This document shows, piece by piece, positions 9,601-13,430 of a stretch of 13,439 nt of DNA. Below the pieces are notes generated by a model, which saw nothing but the letters and a program-made list of their open reading frames with translations, was not told the origin of the DNA and did not search any database. The position numbers were made by a program, and so were the translations under genes. Within the stretch, counting starts at the first letter, position 1. Each line of letters opens with the position of its first letter. This DNA comes from Baffinella frigidus. Taxonomy: Eukaryota > Cryptophyceae > Cryptomonadales > Baffinellaceae. The stretch is taken from assembly GCA_026770585.1 (NCBI GenBank), contig MU646320.1:710238-723676 (forward strand). Reading direction: 5' to 3'.

Positions 9601-10823
9601 GGTCAACAGGTCGCAACTTTGGTCGTGATTCAGTCGTGATGAAGGTGTATGGTGGTCATAATTCGGCCGTGATGAGGGTACGTTGATGGATGCAGAAACC
9701 CCTGAACCCTCAACCCTTTGTGAACCTCTTTCGGAGAGCAGAATACAGGACACATACCCCCCCACCCCCTCAGCCCTCAAACGTGTTAAGATTGTTTTCC
9801 AGCATATATTTTGTACGGAGTCGCGTCCAAATATGCCCTCCGTCAACATAGTTTTTCTGCATGACTGTACCTTAACAGGCTGGTCTGGGTGGATGTCGAG
9901 AGGCTGCACGTGCACGAGCAGCTGATGCGCTCCCGAGGACTCATCCCGGCGCAGCGGCCTTGCCGTTGGGAATCCGAACAGAATGTCCATTTACTCGCCA
10001 ATTTGTACCAGAAATACTAGACAGACTCGCCAGTTTGTACCAGACATAATAGAAGGACTAAAAAACGGTACCTTGACAGGCAGGTCCGGGCGGATGCCGA
10101 GCGGCTGCACGTGCACGAGCAGCTGATGTTTTCCCGAGGATTCGTCCACGTTGAGCAGCGTCGTTACCTGCGAGGTTCACAAAGGGTTAGGGTTGAGGGG
10201 TCCAAAGAGGTTTAGGGTTGAGGGGTCCAGGGTGGTCCCAAAAGGGGTTAGGGTTTCCACACGGTGGACTACGAATCTTTTATCAAAAGTCAACGTGCCT
10301 TGAGGCAATTCACTTGGAAGATTCTCTTGTTCACTTTGGTCACGTTACCCCCCGGAATCTAGGGTCAACGAAACCCTCGTAGCCCACCGTGTGGAAGGGT
10401 CCAAAGAGGTTCCCAAAGGGGTTAGGGGTTTAATCTCCATACAAGTATTAATTAATTGCTTTTGGGCAACGAAAATTACTACACGATTTGCTCATAAAAG
10501 TATTAGTAAAGCATCTGTGTAGTAAATTTCGTCGCGCCAAAAGCAATTAATTAATACTTTTGTGGAGATGAGGTTAGGGGTCGGCACCTTCATCTCCCCC
10601 TCGCTGTGCTCCTCCCCTGCTCCGCCGCACACATTTCAGCCACGAGACAGAAGGGGCCCCCGGTGCGGTTTGACTTGGTTTCTTCTTTATTACTCTCGAT
10701 ACAGGTCCTAGATAGGCCCTTTCGCCTTGAGTTGAGTGATACAATGTCTATGAGCCTCAAGTGACTTTGGCTTAGTGATCAGACTCTCTCTCCCTCTCTC
10801 TCTCTCCCTCTCTCTCTCTCTCT

Positions 10824-10860
<37 letters not shown>

Positions 10861-12177
10861 TCTCTCTGATTCGGACACCCGTAGCATCACGCTGTCCTCG
10901 GTGTCGCAGAACCGCGTCGACCCAACACATTTCAGCCACGAAAGAAGGGGTCCCCGGTACGTTTTTGACTTGGTGTGGCTTAGTGATGAGACTGGTTGGA
11001 TGCCCGCTCCGCTGCACACATTTCAGCCACGAAAGAAGGGGTCTCCGGTACGTTTTGACTTGGTTCGGCCTAGTGATCAGACTGCCTAGTGATCAGACTG
11101 ATCGGACACCTGTCCACCAACCCTCACGATTGGACCAAATCGTTGATTTTAGATTTTAGATATACCCTTGATTTACCCTTGCAGAGACCCCGGATCCCGG
11201 GGTCTCTGCACGTCTCTGCAAGGGTAAATCTCAAGTCTGAAATCGATGATTTAGTCGAACCGTGAGGGCTGGTGGGTAGCATCACCCTGTCCAGGGTGGC
11301 AGAACAGCTTCGAGCCTAGCGGCAGCGGGGGGTTGGGGGGGGGTTGACTTGAAGACAAGAAGCTGAAGTTAAGACTGCACTCCTGCTACCACCCAAGATG
11401 CTAACTACCATTTTATCATTTTGACTACCAGTCAGCATGCTTAATACCAGTCAGCATGCTGACTTGTGCGCGGCCCGGGCGCCAGAACACGCGATACCCT
11501 CTCATGCTTGGAAGCAATGTGCTCCGGTTGGCTGCCGAGATCTTCACACTCCCTACCAAAACCTCCCCAGCAGCCCCCCCCCGGCACACAAAGACGCACG
11601 CAAGGCCGAAACAAACAAAAAAATGGGGAATGTGGGTGCGGCACGGTACCGAAGTGCTTCACGGCCGTGCGGAGCGTCGCGAGGAACTCCGGGCGGAGCG
11701 TCGCGGGGTCCGTGAGGCGCGCGAAGTCGGTGGGGCGGGCGAGCGAGCCGGCGGCCACCATCAGGGAGGTCGACTCTGCGATCCGCGAGTTGTGGAAGTC
11801 GAATTCTGGTGTGGGGTGTGGGGGTTGGGGGTTTGGGGTTTGGGGTTTGGTTAGGGGTTGGGGTGTGGGGTTGAGGGGTTAGGGGTTAGGGGGTTGAGGG
11901 GTTAGGGGTTAGGGGGCTAGGGGTTAGGGTTTAGGGTTTGGGGTGTGGGTTTTAGGGGTTAGGGGTTAGGGGTTAGGAGTTGGGGTTTACCGAAGATGCT
12001 GTTCCGATGGTGTGTGCGTCCGGTCGTGTACGGCCCACGGGGGTACGTCTTGAGGAGCCCTTCCGAGCACAGGTCGCACGCCACCCGTTCGTTGTTGCAG
12101 ACCAGCGTGTACTTGGTCGCCAACGGGATGACGGGCGCTACCATGGCCATTTGGGGGGGAACCACGGTCGCTACCAT
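2335..12177 (-). CDS. Split gene: class IV (fold type IV) PLP aminotransferase-like protein, nine exons
   Basis: Nine minus-strand exons read in order give about 317 residues with the landmarks of PLP fold-type IV enzymes (branched-chain and D-amino-acid aminotransferases, aminodeoxychorismate lyase). These are YTTGRT (about residues 50-55), an HxxR motif (67-70), AAAKDSLW with the probable Schiff-base lysine (about 162), EGLSSNFY (196-203, where the family Glu contacts the PLP ring nitrogen), GVLLGT-VRDL (about 223-231) and FISSTSR..LPV (260-270). The closest group I recall is the plant/algal 'D-amino-acid aminotransferase-like' proteins; the substrate cannot be read from sequence. Donors are GTAAAC, GTGCCG or GTACCG, GTACCG, GTCTGT, GTATGC, GTACGT, GTCGGA and GTCCGT; acceptors are all AG. 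Seen: motif order and frame-compatible splice sites. Inferred: that the gene is expressed. The weak point is the exon 5-exon 6 junction, which does not keep frame as drawn. A pseudogene is possible, but eight other exons without a frameshift argue against it. Confidence 0.85.
2588..2653 (-). CDS. Exon 8 of the aminotransferase-like gene
   Basis: A 66-nt, phase 0-0 exon of 22 codons between GTATCCGCAG and GAG|GTCCGT. It encodes DMASYDEVFISSTSRWVLPV and then GE. This is the family's (D/E)-x-F-(I/L)-x-S-T-(S/T)-x-x-x-x-P-V strand near the active site. The following intron is only 118 bp. Confidence 0.85.
2742..2762 (-). pseudogene. Copy of the exon 7 3' edge and donor (short)
   Basis: On the minus strand this reads GCCCAACATCAAG|GTCCGAAC, the last four codons of exon 7 plus its donor. 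It lies at the lower-coordinate side of the telomere-like array. Confidence 0.75.
2763..2864 (+). repeat. Telomere-like array with head-to-head inversion, intron 7
   Basis: CCCTACA units followed by ATG and then TGTAGGG units: the arms CTACACCCTACACCCT and AGGGTGTAGGGTGTAG form a perfect hairpin with a 3-nt loop. About ten further TGTAGGG/TTTAGGG units follow. Both ends abut copies of the exon 7 donor edge. Confidence 0.85.
2865..2895 (-). pseudogene. Copy of the exon 7 3' edge and donor (longer)
   Basis: On the minus strand this reads TCGAGCACCCGCCCAACATC and AAG|GTCCGAAC (EHPPNIK plus donor). It directly continues into CCCTAAACCCTAAA repeat, just as the true exon 7 donor continues into ACCCTAGACCCTG. 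Confidence 0.8.
3023..3171 (+). repeat. 149-bp dispersed repeat, copy 1
   Basis: CAGAACATTTCGCCTAAGTC … CTTGTGGCTCGGAGTG, closely matching 9441-9589 at the same length. Contains inverted GTTGACTTAGG / CCTAAGTCAAC motifs. Unknown function. Confidence 0.85.
3231..3317. mobile_element. Foldback element in intron 7
   Basis: CCTACGGTAGGA.CCCCCC…CTCCTACGAC.TTTAAA is inverted as CTTTAAAAGTCGTAGGAGG…CCTACGGTAGG. Confidence 0.8.
3428..3499 (-). CDS. Exon 7 of the aminotransferase-like gene
   Basis: A 72-nt, phase 0-0 exon of 24 codons between ATTGCAG and AAG|GTCGGA. It reads VRDLALKLCPGQGIEVVEHP and then PNIK. Joined to exon 6 it completes GVLLGTVRDLALKL, the family's GxxR helix start, followed by the GIxVxExPP turn. 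It is the last of five copies of this exon (3428-4157) and the only one that keeps the EHPPNIK end, so it is taken as the functional one. Confidence 0.82.
3614..3664 (-). pseudogene. Exon 7 copy 2: 51-nt in-frame mini-exon
   Basis: Minus strand: TTGCAG, then V-[W]-DLALKVCPGLSIEVI, then GTCAGAACCC. It has an acceptor, 17 open codons and a GT donor that align with exon 7, but the EHPPNIK end is missing. It would splice in phase 0 in place of exon 7 or beside it. Confidence 0.7.
3715..3815. mobile_element. 101-bp foldback/MITE-like element, copy 1
   Basis: Perfect 16-bp terminal inverted repeats TCCCTTAAGTGGCGAG / CTCGCCACTTAAGGGA. It is inserted in exon 7 copy 3; sister copies at 3611-3620 and 4101-4115 show the uninterrupted sequence. 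The interior carries CCTAC-n-GTAGG and CCTAGGACC motifs. Confidence 0.85.
3816..3864 (-). pseudogene. Exon 7 copy 3, interrupted by a 101-bp foldback element
   Basis: Minus strand reads CAG then VLDIALKLCPGLGIEVV. The copy is cut where the element 3715-3815 begins. Its donor-side continuation (TAGTCCGAACCCTCC) reappears beyond the element at about 3697-3714. Confidence 0.7.
3941..3974 (-). pseudogene. Exon 7 copy 4, short and frameshifted
   Basis: Minus strand GTGCGGACCTAGCGTTGAAG aligns with the start of exon 7 but lacks one G (GCGGGACC to GCGGACC). Similarity ends after the CPG codons. Confidence 0.6.
4107..4157 (-). pseudogene. Exon 7 copy 5: 51-nt in-frame mini-exon
   Basis: Minus strand: CCTGCACC-type context, CAG, VRDLVLKLCPGLGIEVI, then GTCAGAACCC. 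It shows the same 3' deletion as copy 2, with the frame intact and both splice sites present. Confidence 0.7.
4260..4410 (-). pseudogene. Diverged copy of exon 6, split by about 100 bp
   Basis: Minus strand has AVLYNAREGV (4382-4410) and later REGVLFGT|GTACCC (4266-4289). A 12-bp direct repeat, ACACCCTCGCGG at 4278-4289 and 4382-4393, brackets the intervening piece. That piece contains GGCAGGCTCGTG, resembling the start of exon 6. This may be a nested or tandem decayed copy. Confidence 0.6.
4477..4588 (+). repeat. Tandem CAATATACATATACAGAC repeats
   Basis: About six units of 18-19 bp in intron 6. Related TATACGTATTCATATACG stretches lie at 4744-4760, 4938-4972 and 5011-5036, on both sides of exon 6. 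Confidence 0.8.
4587..4650 (-). pseudogene. Copy of the exon 6 3' half with donor
   Basis: Aligns with 4803-4866 with one visible mismatch. It encodes PAVLYTAKEGVLLGT followed by GTACGTTTTGTAGGAGGG. The donor and the first intron bases are copied along with the exon. Confidence 0.8.
4691..4740. repeat. Hairpin in intron 6
   Basis: GTGTGGTTGGGAAC pairs perfectly with GTTCCCAACCACAC across a 22-nt loop. Parts of the arm recur nearby (GATTGGGAACTCCGACCAC at 4452-4470). Confidence 0.8.
4821..4923 (-). CDS. Exon 6 of the aminotransferase-like gene (EGLSSNFY motif)
   Basis: A 103-nt exon between GGCGGCAG and ACG|GTACGT, entering in phase 2 and leaving in phase 0. It encodes LMEGLSSNFYAITHAKDSKP and AVLYTAKEGVLLGT. 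EGLSSNF is the family's PLP-pocket signature and GVLLGT(VR) its second signature, completed by exon 7. The nucleotides before the acceptor also spell GGR in frame, as the family expects (GRLxEG), which adds to the doubt about the exact start. Partial copies lie on both sides. Confidence 0.82.
4983..5008 (-). pseudogene. Copy of the exon 6 acceptor edge (1)
   Basis: Minus strand CCGCAGGCTGGTGGAGGGGC matches the first bases of exon 6 with its AG acceptor; similarity stops after CTGTCG. Confidence 0.65.
5091..5117 (-). pseudogene. Copy of the exon 6 acceptor edge (2)
   Basis: Minus strand GGCGGCAGGCTGGTGGAAGT, preceded by a copy of the exon 5 donor edge (GCAGAGCTAG|GTGTGCTG). Here the two exon edges sit only about 20 bp apart. 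Confidence 0.6.
5158..5285. mobile_element. Foldback element in intron 5
   Basis: Imperfect arms CACGGCT.GGGCAAATCGACGGTTTT and AAAACCGTCGATTTGCCCAAGCCGTG around a perfect 23-bp palindrome core at 5216-5238 (TTGAAGTCGGA-T-TCCGACTTCAA). No coding content. Confidence 0.8.
5328..5391 (-). CDS. Exon 5 of the aminotransferase-like gene (boundaries uncertain)
   Basis: The frame reads RPALRSLGLTNKELRLIQAEL and then a G at a GTATGC donor. It fits the family segment that precedes the GRLxEGLSSN motif (…VNEVLLV…G). The donor edge is repeated just downstream (GCAGAGCTAG|GTRTGCTG occurs three times between 5126 and 5340). The only in-phase AG acceptor I find (CATGAG|AGACC, 5392) lies within the end of the foldback element 5379-5592. 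The exon ends in phase 1 whereas exon 6 begins in phase 2, so this call has a one-nucleotide conflict. Confidence 0.5.
5379..5592. mobile_element. Foldback element bordering exon 5
   Basis: 214 bp with outer arms of about 68 bp that are perfectly complementary (GTAGAGCTGGTCTCTCATGA…TCATGAGAGACCAGCTCTAC). An inner pair, GAAATTTACCACAG / CTGTGGTAAATTTC, follows. One arm overlaps the proposed start of exon 5. Confidence 0.85.
5709..5902. mobile_element. CAGGGGTACC foldback family: right half plus truncated copy
   Basis: 5709-5789 is the right half of one copy, including the 22-bp perfect palindrome TATGCCCAGGG/CCCTGGGCATA at 5723-5744. From the TA at 5790-5791 a second copy starts (CAGGGGTACCTCGCTCATAA) and runs to 5902. 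There its terminal GGTACCCCTGTA is missing and the next element begins. Confidence 0.8.
5903..6081. mobile_element. Foldback element with internal hairpin
   Basis: Ends CTGCTGAAAAGCCACAGGGG and CCCCTGTGGCTTTGCAGTAG are inverted over about 30 bp with few mismatches. Inside, AAAGTAGCGGACAC-TCTG-GTGTCCGCTACTTT (5932-5963) is a perfect 14-bp stem. AAAAGGCAA occurs twice in the interior. Confidence 0.8.
6141..6197. repeat. Small inverted repeat with GTTGACTTA motif
   Basis: CACCATAAGTTG and CAACTTATGGTG are perfect 12-bp arms with AAGTTGACTTACACC between them. Confidence 0.7.
6241..6316 (+). repeat. Degenerate telomere-like repeats, intron 4
   Basis: GGGTTCGGGG, GGGTTGAGGGTTCGGGGTTTGGGTTTAGG variants, G-rich on +. 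Confidence 0.7.
6302..6812 (+). repeat. Tandem units, each with a (GA)n tract
   Basis: The leader GGGTTTGGGTTTAGGAAAAC, then CTT.CG.CATCATCCATGAGTA and CAACCGG, a long GAGA tract and GGATATAGTT repeat at 6302 and 6530; a third leader follows at 6766 without a tract. The purine tracts (6351-6515, 6577-6753) are interrupted by CGACA and AAA at similar places, so the whole unit was duplicated. Confidence 0.85.
6933..7100. mobile_element. Foldback element with a visible empty site nearby
   Basis: Arms of about 54 bp (perfect from AAAATGGGGTAGTTAGGCCT to CCGTAGGCCGAG and back), with weaker outer pairing. Related flanks at 6866-6932 and 7101-7122 are contiguous at 7206-7292, where no element is present. 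Confidence 0.85.
7141..7201 (+). repeat. Degenerate telomere-like repeats, intron 4
   Basis: GGGTTAGGGTTCATGGTTTATGG and later GGAGGGTTGGGGGGTTAGGG, G-rich on +. Confidence 0.65.
7385..8410 (-). repeat. Minisatellite of about 28 units derived from the exon 4 donor edge
   Basis: Minus-strand core CACGGCTAGAGAG|GTTTGTC is repeated with variable spacers, giving units of about 31-52 bp. Five units keep AGAGAGGTTTGTC exactly, at about 7616, 8066, 8190, 8238 and 8321 (+ coordinates). Four to five longer units still contain the upstream exon codons (AAGGACTC….TGG, KDSLW) near 7505-7530, 7630-7650, 7905-7925 and 8075-8095. The last part is an 83-bp tandem pair (8239-8321, 8322-8404) with only a few differences. 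The array starts exactly at the 3' border of exon 4. Confidence 0.9.
8411..8479 (-). CDS. Exon 4 of the aminotransferase-like gene, carrying the probable PLP lysine
   Basis: A 69-nt, phase 0-0 exon of 23 codons between GTGAGCAG and GAGAG|GTCTGTC. It reads VQILGHPREN followed by AAAKDSLWITARE. The pattern PRxNAxAKDSxW is the family segment holding the Schiff-base lysine, equivalent to the Lys in IKSLN of D-amino-acid aminotransferase (equivalence from memory, not aligned). Telomere-like C-rich sequence abuts the acceptor. The donor edge is the seed of the large tandem array that starts immediately downstream. Confidence 0.85.
8491..8535 (+). repeat. Telomere-like repeats in front of exon 4
   Basis: Degenerate GGGTTT / GGGTTTAGGGTTGAGGG on +, C-rich on the gene strand, reaching to about 11 bp from the exon 4 acceptor. 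Confidence 0.8.
8683..8886. mobile_element. Foldback element with duplicated left arm
   Basis: Left arm CATCCCC.CAGGCATTTAAATT…GCATACTTTTGGCGTCAGAAG is inverted at the right end. An extra direct copy of the arm (8752-8815) sits in the middle. ATCTCA occurs at both borders (8679, 8889) and may be a target duplication, slightly offset from the arms. Confidence 0.8.
8958..9097. mobile_element. Foldback element with palindromic ends
   Basis: Both ends carry GTATTCAT-C-ATGAATAC, itself a palindrome, within GAG…CTC. Inside, GATTTTGGTGTAT pairs with ATACACCAAAATC (8977-8989, 9045-9057). Confidence 0.8.
9114..9214. mobile_element. 101-bp foldback/MITE-like element, copy 2 (opposite orientation)
   Basis: Reverse-complement relative of 3715-3815 and exactly the same length, with an interior match such as GAGGTCCTAGGCAGGTCCTA. 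Flanked by TA on both sides, suggesting a TA target duplication. Confidence 0.85.
9316..9411 (+). repeat. Telomere-like repeats, C-rich on + (intron 3)
   Basis: CCCTAAACCCTAAACCCC, then a short unique piece (AACCTCTTGGGGAGAGCAGA), then again CCCTAAACCCTAAACCCTG. The unique piece recurs at 9720-9757 next to more C-rich repeat. Orientation is opposite to most telomere-like tracts in the gene. Confidence 0.8.
9441..9589 (+). repeat. 149-bp dispersed repeat, copy 2
   Basis: Same orientation and length as 3023-3171, with roughly ten substitutions. ACTCGGAGT lies directly at its left border and CTCGGAGTG is its right end. Confidence 0.85.
9871..9947 (-). pseudogene. Partial copy of exon 3 with donor
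   Basis: Minus strand encodes DESSGAHQLLVHVQPLDIHP and then DQPVK followed by a GTACAG donor. The first seven codons of exon 3 (VTTLLNV) are replaced by unrelated sequence and I see no clear in-phase acceptor. Confidence 0.75.
9996..10052 (+). repeat. Short tandem duplication after exon 3
   Basis: ACTCGCCAATTTGTACCAGA and ACTCGCCAGTTTGTACCAGA in tandem, between exon 3 and its downstream copy. Confidence 0.7.
10072..10167 (-). CDS. Exon 3 of the aminotransferase-like gene
   Basis: A 96-nt, phase 0-0 exon of 32 codons, bounded by CTCGCAG and AAG|GTACCG. It contains VTTLLNVDESSG and LLVHVQPLGIRPDLPVK, matching the middle beta-strand segment (VHVxPL….PVKV) of the family. The intron in front of it ends in telomere-like CCCTCAACCCTAA repeats. 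A partial copy of this exon lies about 200 bp downstream on the same strand (9871-9947). Confidence 0.8.
10183..10253 (+). repeat. Telomere-like repeats in front of exon 3
   Basis: G-rich on + (GGGTTAGGGTTGAGGGG, with interspersed GGTCCAAAGAGG), hence C-rich on the gene strand. The tract ends within about 16 bp of the exon 3 acceptor and can serve as its pyrimidine tract. A related piece, GGGTCCAAAGAGG…GGGGTTAGGGG, recurs at 10395-10430 on the other side of a foldback. Confidence 0.8.
10255..10396. mobile_element. Foldback element in intron 2
   Basis: TTCCACACGGTGG.CTACGA and TCGTAG.CCACCGTGTGGAA are terminal inverted repeats of about 20 bp; the interior is not strongly paired. Confidence 0.75.
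10433..10569. mobile_element. Foldback element in intron 2
   Basis: ATCTCCATA.AAGTATTAATTAATTGCTTTTGG and its inverted partner ending in TGTGGAGAT form arms of about 50 bp, including ACTACAC / GTGTAGT. Confidence 0.8.
10628..11086 (+). repeat. Three copies of a CACATTTCAGCCACGA unit, intron 2
   Basis: CACATTTCAGCCACGAAAGA AGGGGTCCCCGGTACG TTTTGACTTGG and then TTAGTGATCAGACT occur at about 10630, 10927 and 11017. The first copy is separated from its tail (10769-10783) by other sequence. A (TC)n tract (10784-10868) lies between copies. Confidence 0.75.
10784..10868 (+). repeat. (TC)n microsatellite
   Basis: CTCTCTC tract with CCC interruptions. It is purine-rich (GA) on the gene strand, opposite to the + strand GA tracts of intron 4. 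Confidence 0.9.
11114..11275. mobile_element. Foldback element in intron 2
   Basis: CCACCAACCCTCACG… pairs with …CGTGAGGGCTGGTGG. The centre is a 13-bp stem GCAGAGACCCCGG-ATC-CCGGGGTCTCTGC (11181-11209). Confidence 0.8.
11427..11460 (+). repeat. Tandem ACCAGTCAGCATGCT duplication
   Basis: Two exact 15-bp copies separated by 4 bp, in intron 2. Confidence 0.8.
11645..11805 (-). CDS. Exon 2 of the aminotransferase-like gene
   Basis: Starts after ACACCAG and completes the split codon from exon 1 (G|AA), giving EFDFHNSRIAES and then a helical stretch containing TDPATLRPEFLATLRTAVKHF-like sequence broken up by family-typical Pro/Arg. The HNSR piece corresponds to the family HxxRL motif. Two donors are possible. 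GTGCCG after 11645 leaves phase 0 and joins exon 3 in frame. GTACCG after 11650 leaves phase 1 and would need another small exon. I prefer 11645 because of the frame, although GTACCG resembles the gene's other donors. Confidence 0.75.
11806..11990 (-). repeat. Intron 1, composed of telomere-like repeat
   Basis: The 185 bp between exon 1 and exon 2 are almost entirely variants of CCCTAAA / CCCCTAA / CCCCAAA on the sense strand. They start with GTAAACCCC and end with CCCCACACCAG. The splice sites look like point variants of the repeat itself. Confidence 0.85.
11991..12177 (-). CDS. Exon 1 of the aminotransferase-like gene (N-terminus)
   Basis: Encodes about 62 residues from an ATG at 12177; ATGs at 12150 and 12144 are in the same frame, and 12150 lies in a good ATGGCCATGG context. 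The C-terminal half, TYPRGPYTTGRTH, matches the family's RGAYTTxRTH-like start of the catalytic domain. It ends in phase 1 (…AGC ATC TTC G) at a GTAAAC donor. The frame stays open upstream to a TGA at 12271-12273, and that stretch reads RRSFHSSRIA just before the first ATG. This resembles a mitochondrial presequence cleavage region, so a further upstream exon cannot be excluded. Confidence 0.75.
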
Positions 12178-12818
12178 TGCGATTCGCGAGGAGTGGAAGC
12201 TCCGCCGTGTCAAGCCCTCGGCAGTGCGCAGCCACAGCAGCGTGCGGACAGCTGCGCGCACACGTATCACTCAGAGAATAATCCCGTGCTTGCAGCCGCT
12301 CACTGGCCCGCTGGGCCCACAGAGACCAGCTGGATGCGCTGAGCTTCGGGGTGCCTTTAGAACTCCGAGAGGGAAAACGCAGTCAGGGTCACGGGCGGGG
12401 CGGCGGCACGCTCAGCGACAAGTGGGAAAGGAGAACGTTGGGGGTGGATAGATCTAGCATACCGGCGGTGAGGGTTGCGGCGGGGTGGCGCCCGCGGATC
12501 ATGCAAAAGAGACCTCTCGACGTTCCCCAACAAAAGGTTCAGCTCTTGAGGGGGAGCATTCCATCCTGGTTCTTGGAGCCGTTTTGTCATTCTTGGAGCT
12601 GTTTGTCCACTTTTGGACGAGATGGCTACTGGCTCTTCGAAAAACCTGAGGAAATTGACTTTTCAAATACCCCCCCGTAAAATACCCCCCCGTCTTGCAA
12701 GGCTCCGGAGATTTCCTCTGCAACACATCCTCGTTCGTGGCTTGGGCCGCAGAGACGCGTGGAGACCCGTAGCTACCGCGCGACGCGGCCTCGCTCCCTG
12801 CCGGACAATATCTTGTCC
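12178..12818. other. Upstream region between divergent candidate genes
   Basis: 640 bp between the aminotransferase ATG and the + strand candidate exon. Open frames exist on both strands but show no recognisable protein. It contains a tandem ACCCCCCCGTAAAAT-type repeat (12668-12692) and, just upstream of the ATG, CTTCCAC..CTCGCG.ATCGCA, which repeats the start of exon 2. No clear TATA box was seen. Confidence 0.5.
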
Positions 12819-13004
12819 ATGCCTGCAATGCGCGGGCTGTGGCTGTCAGCCTGTCTTACGGCAGCAGCCTCGGCGGCCAGCCCCCCTCTCGGATTCGCCC
12901 CGGCGCACGCACGGCCGGGCAGTACCCTGGGCGCACGCGCTCCGGGCCTCCGCTCCGCTGCTGAGCGGCCACAGCGACGGCCAGCCGCGCACATCGCCCC
13001 GCAG
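12819..13004 (+). CDS. Possible first exon of a divergent gene with a plastid-targeting-like leader
   Basis: From ATG 12819 (or 12828) the frame reads MPAMRGLWLSACLTAAASA and then SPPLGFAPAHARPG, followed by an Arg/Ala/Pro-rich, acid-poor stretch. That is a signal-peptide-like hydrophobic core, a small-residue cleavage region, a GFAP motif and a transit-peptide-like composition, as in nuclear genes for plastid proteins of algae with complex plastids. A CAG|GTCCGG donor at 13005 resembles donors of the neighbouring gene (GTCCGT). Without splicing the frame stops at 13028. No mature domain is in the window, so the function is unknown. Confidence 0.35.
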
Positions 13005-13159
13005 GTCCGGCACATGTTGACCGTGTAGTGCCTCCCTGGCTCGCTGGGTTCCGAGCTCGAGCTGCGTTGCGAACGGTTGTTGCTGGCGCGTTGTTCCTGT
13101 TCGTCGAGCGAAACCCTGGCCGTAATCAGTCAGGCAAATAGTGCCCGACCAAACGTGCC

Positions 13160-13430
13160 TAAGCCCTAAACCCTACACCCTAAACCCTAAACCCTAAACC
13201 CTCAGCCCTAAACCCTAACCCCTGAACACTAAACCCTAAACCCTAAACCCTAACCCCTGAACCCTGAACCCTGAACCCTGAACCCTAAACCCTAAACCCT
13301 AAACCCTAAGCCCTAAGCCCTAAACCCCTTCAGACTCCCACCCCCACCAGCAGTGCCCGCGGTGCTTTCGCACCTGATTGCATGAACCCTGACGCGATCC
13401 TGAATAATCTCTAAACCCTAAACCCTAATA
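13160..13430 (+). repeat. Interstitial telomere-like array
   Basis: About 22 units of CCCTAAA with CCCTGAA, CCCTAAG and CCCCTGAA variants (13163-13327), then unique sequence and another short run at 13411-13430. It is not a chromosome end, since unique DNA follows. If the + strand exon is real this lies in its intron, again C-rich on the sense strand. Confidence 0.85.

Noticed and set aside
9484-9990. 168-codon open frame on minus
   Set aside because: Only its first part overlaps the exon 3 copy (9871-9947). The rest crosses the GTACAG donor into repeats, so it is not a protein of its own.
11425-11531. Possible terminal exon after exon 2 (CGGCAG acceptor, 35 open codons, TAG)
   Set aside because: Phase would fit the alternative exon 2 donor, but the sequence does not resemble the family, and exons 3-9 continue the protein much better.
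13160-13430. True chromosome end
   Set aside because: The repeats are degenerate, mixed with unique DNA, and recur at interior positions in both orientations.
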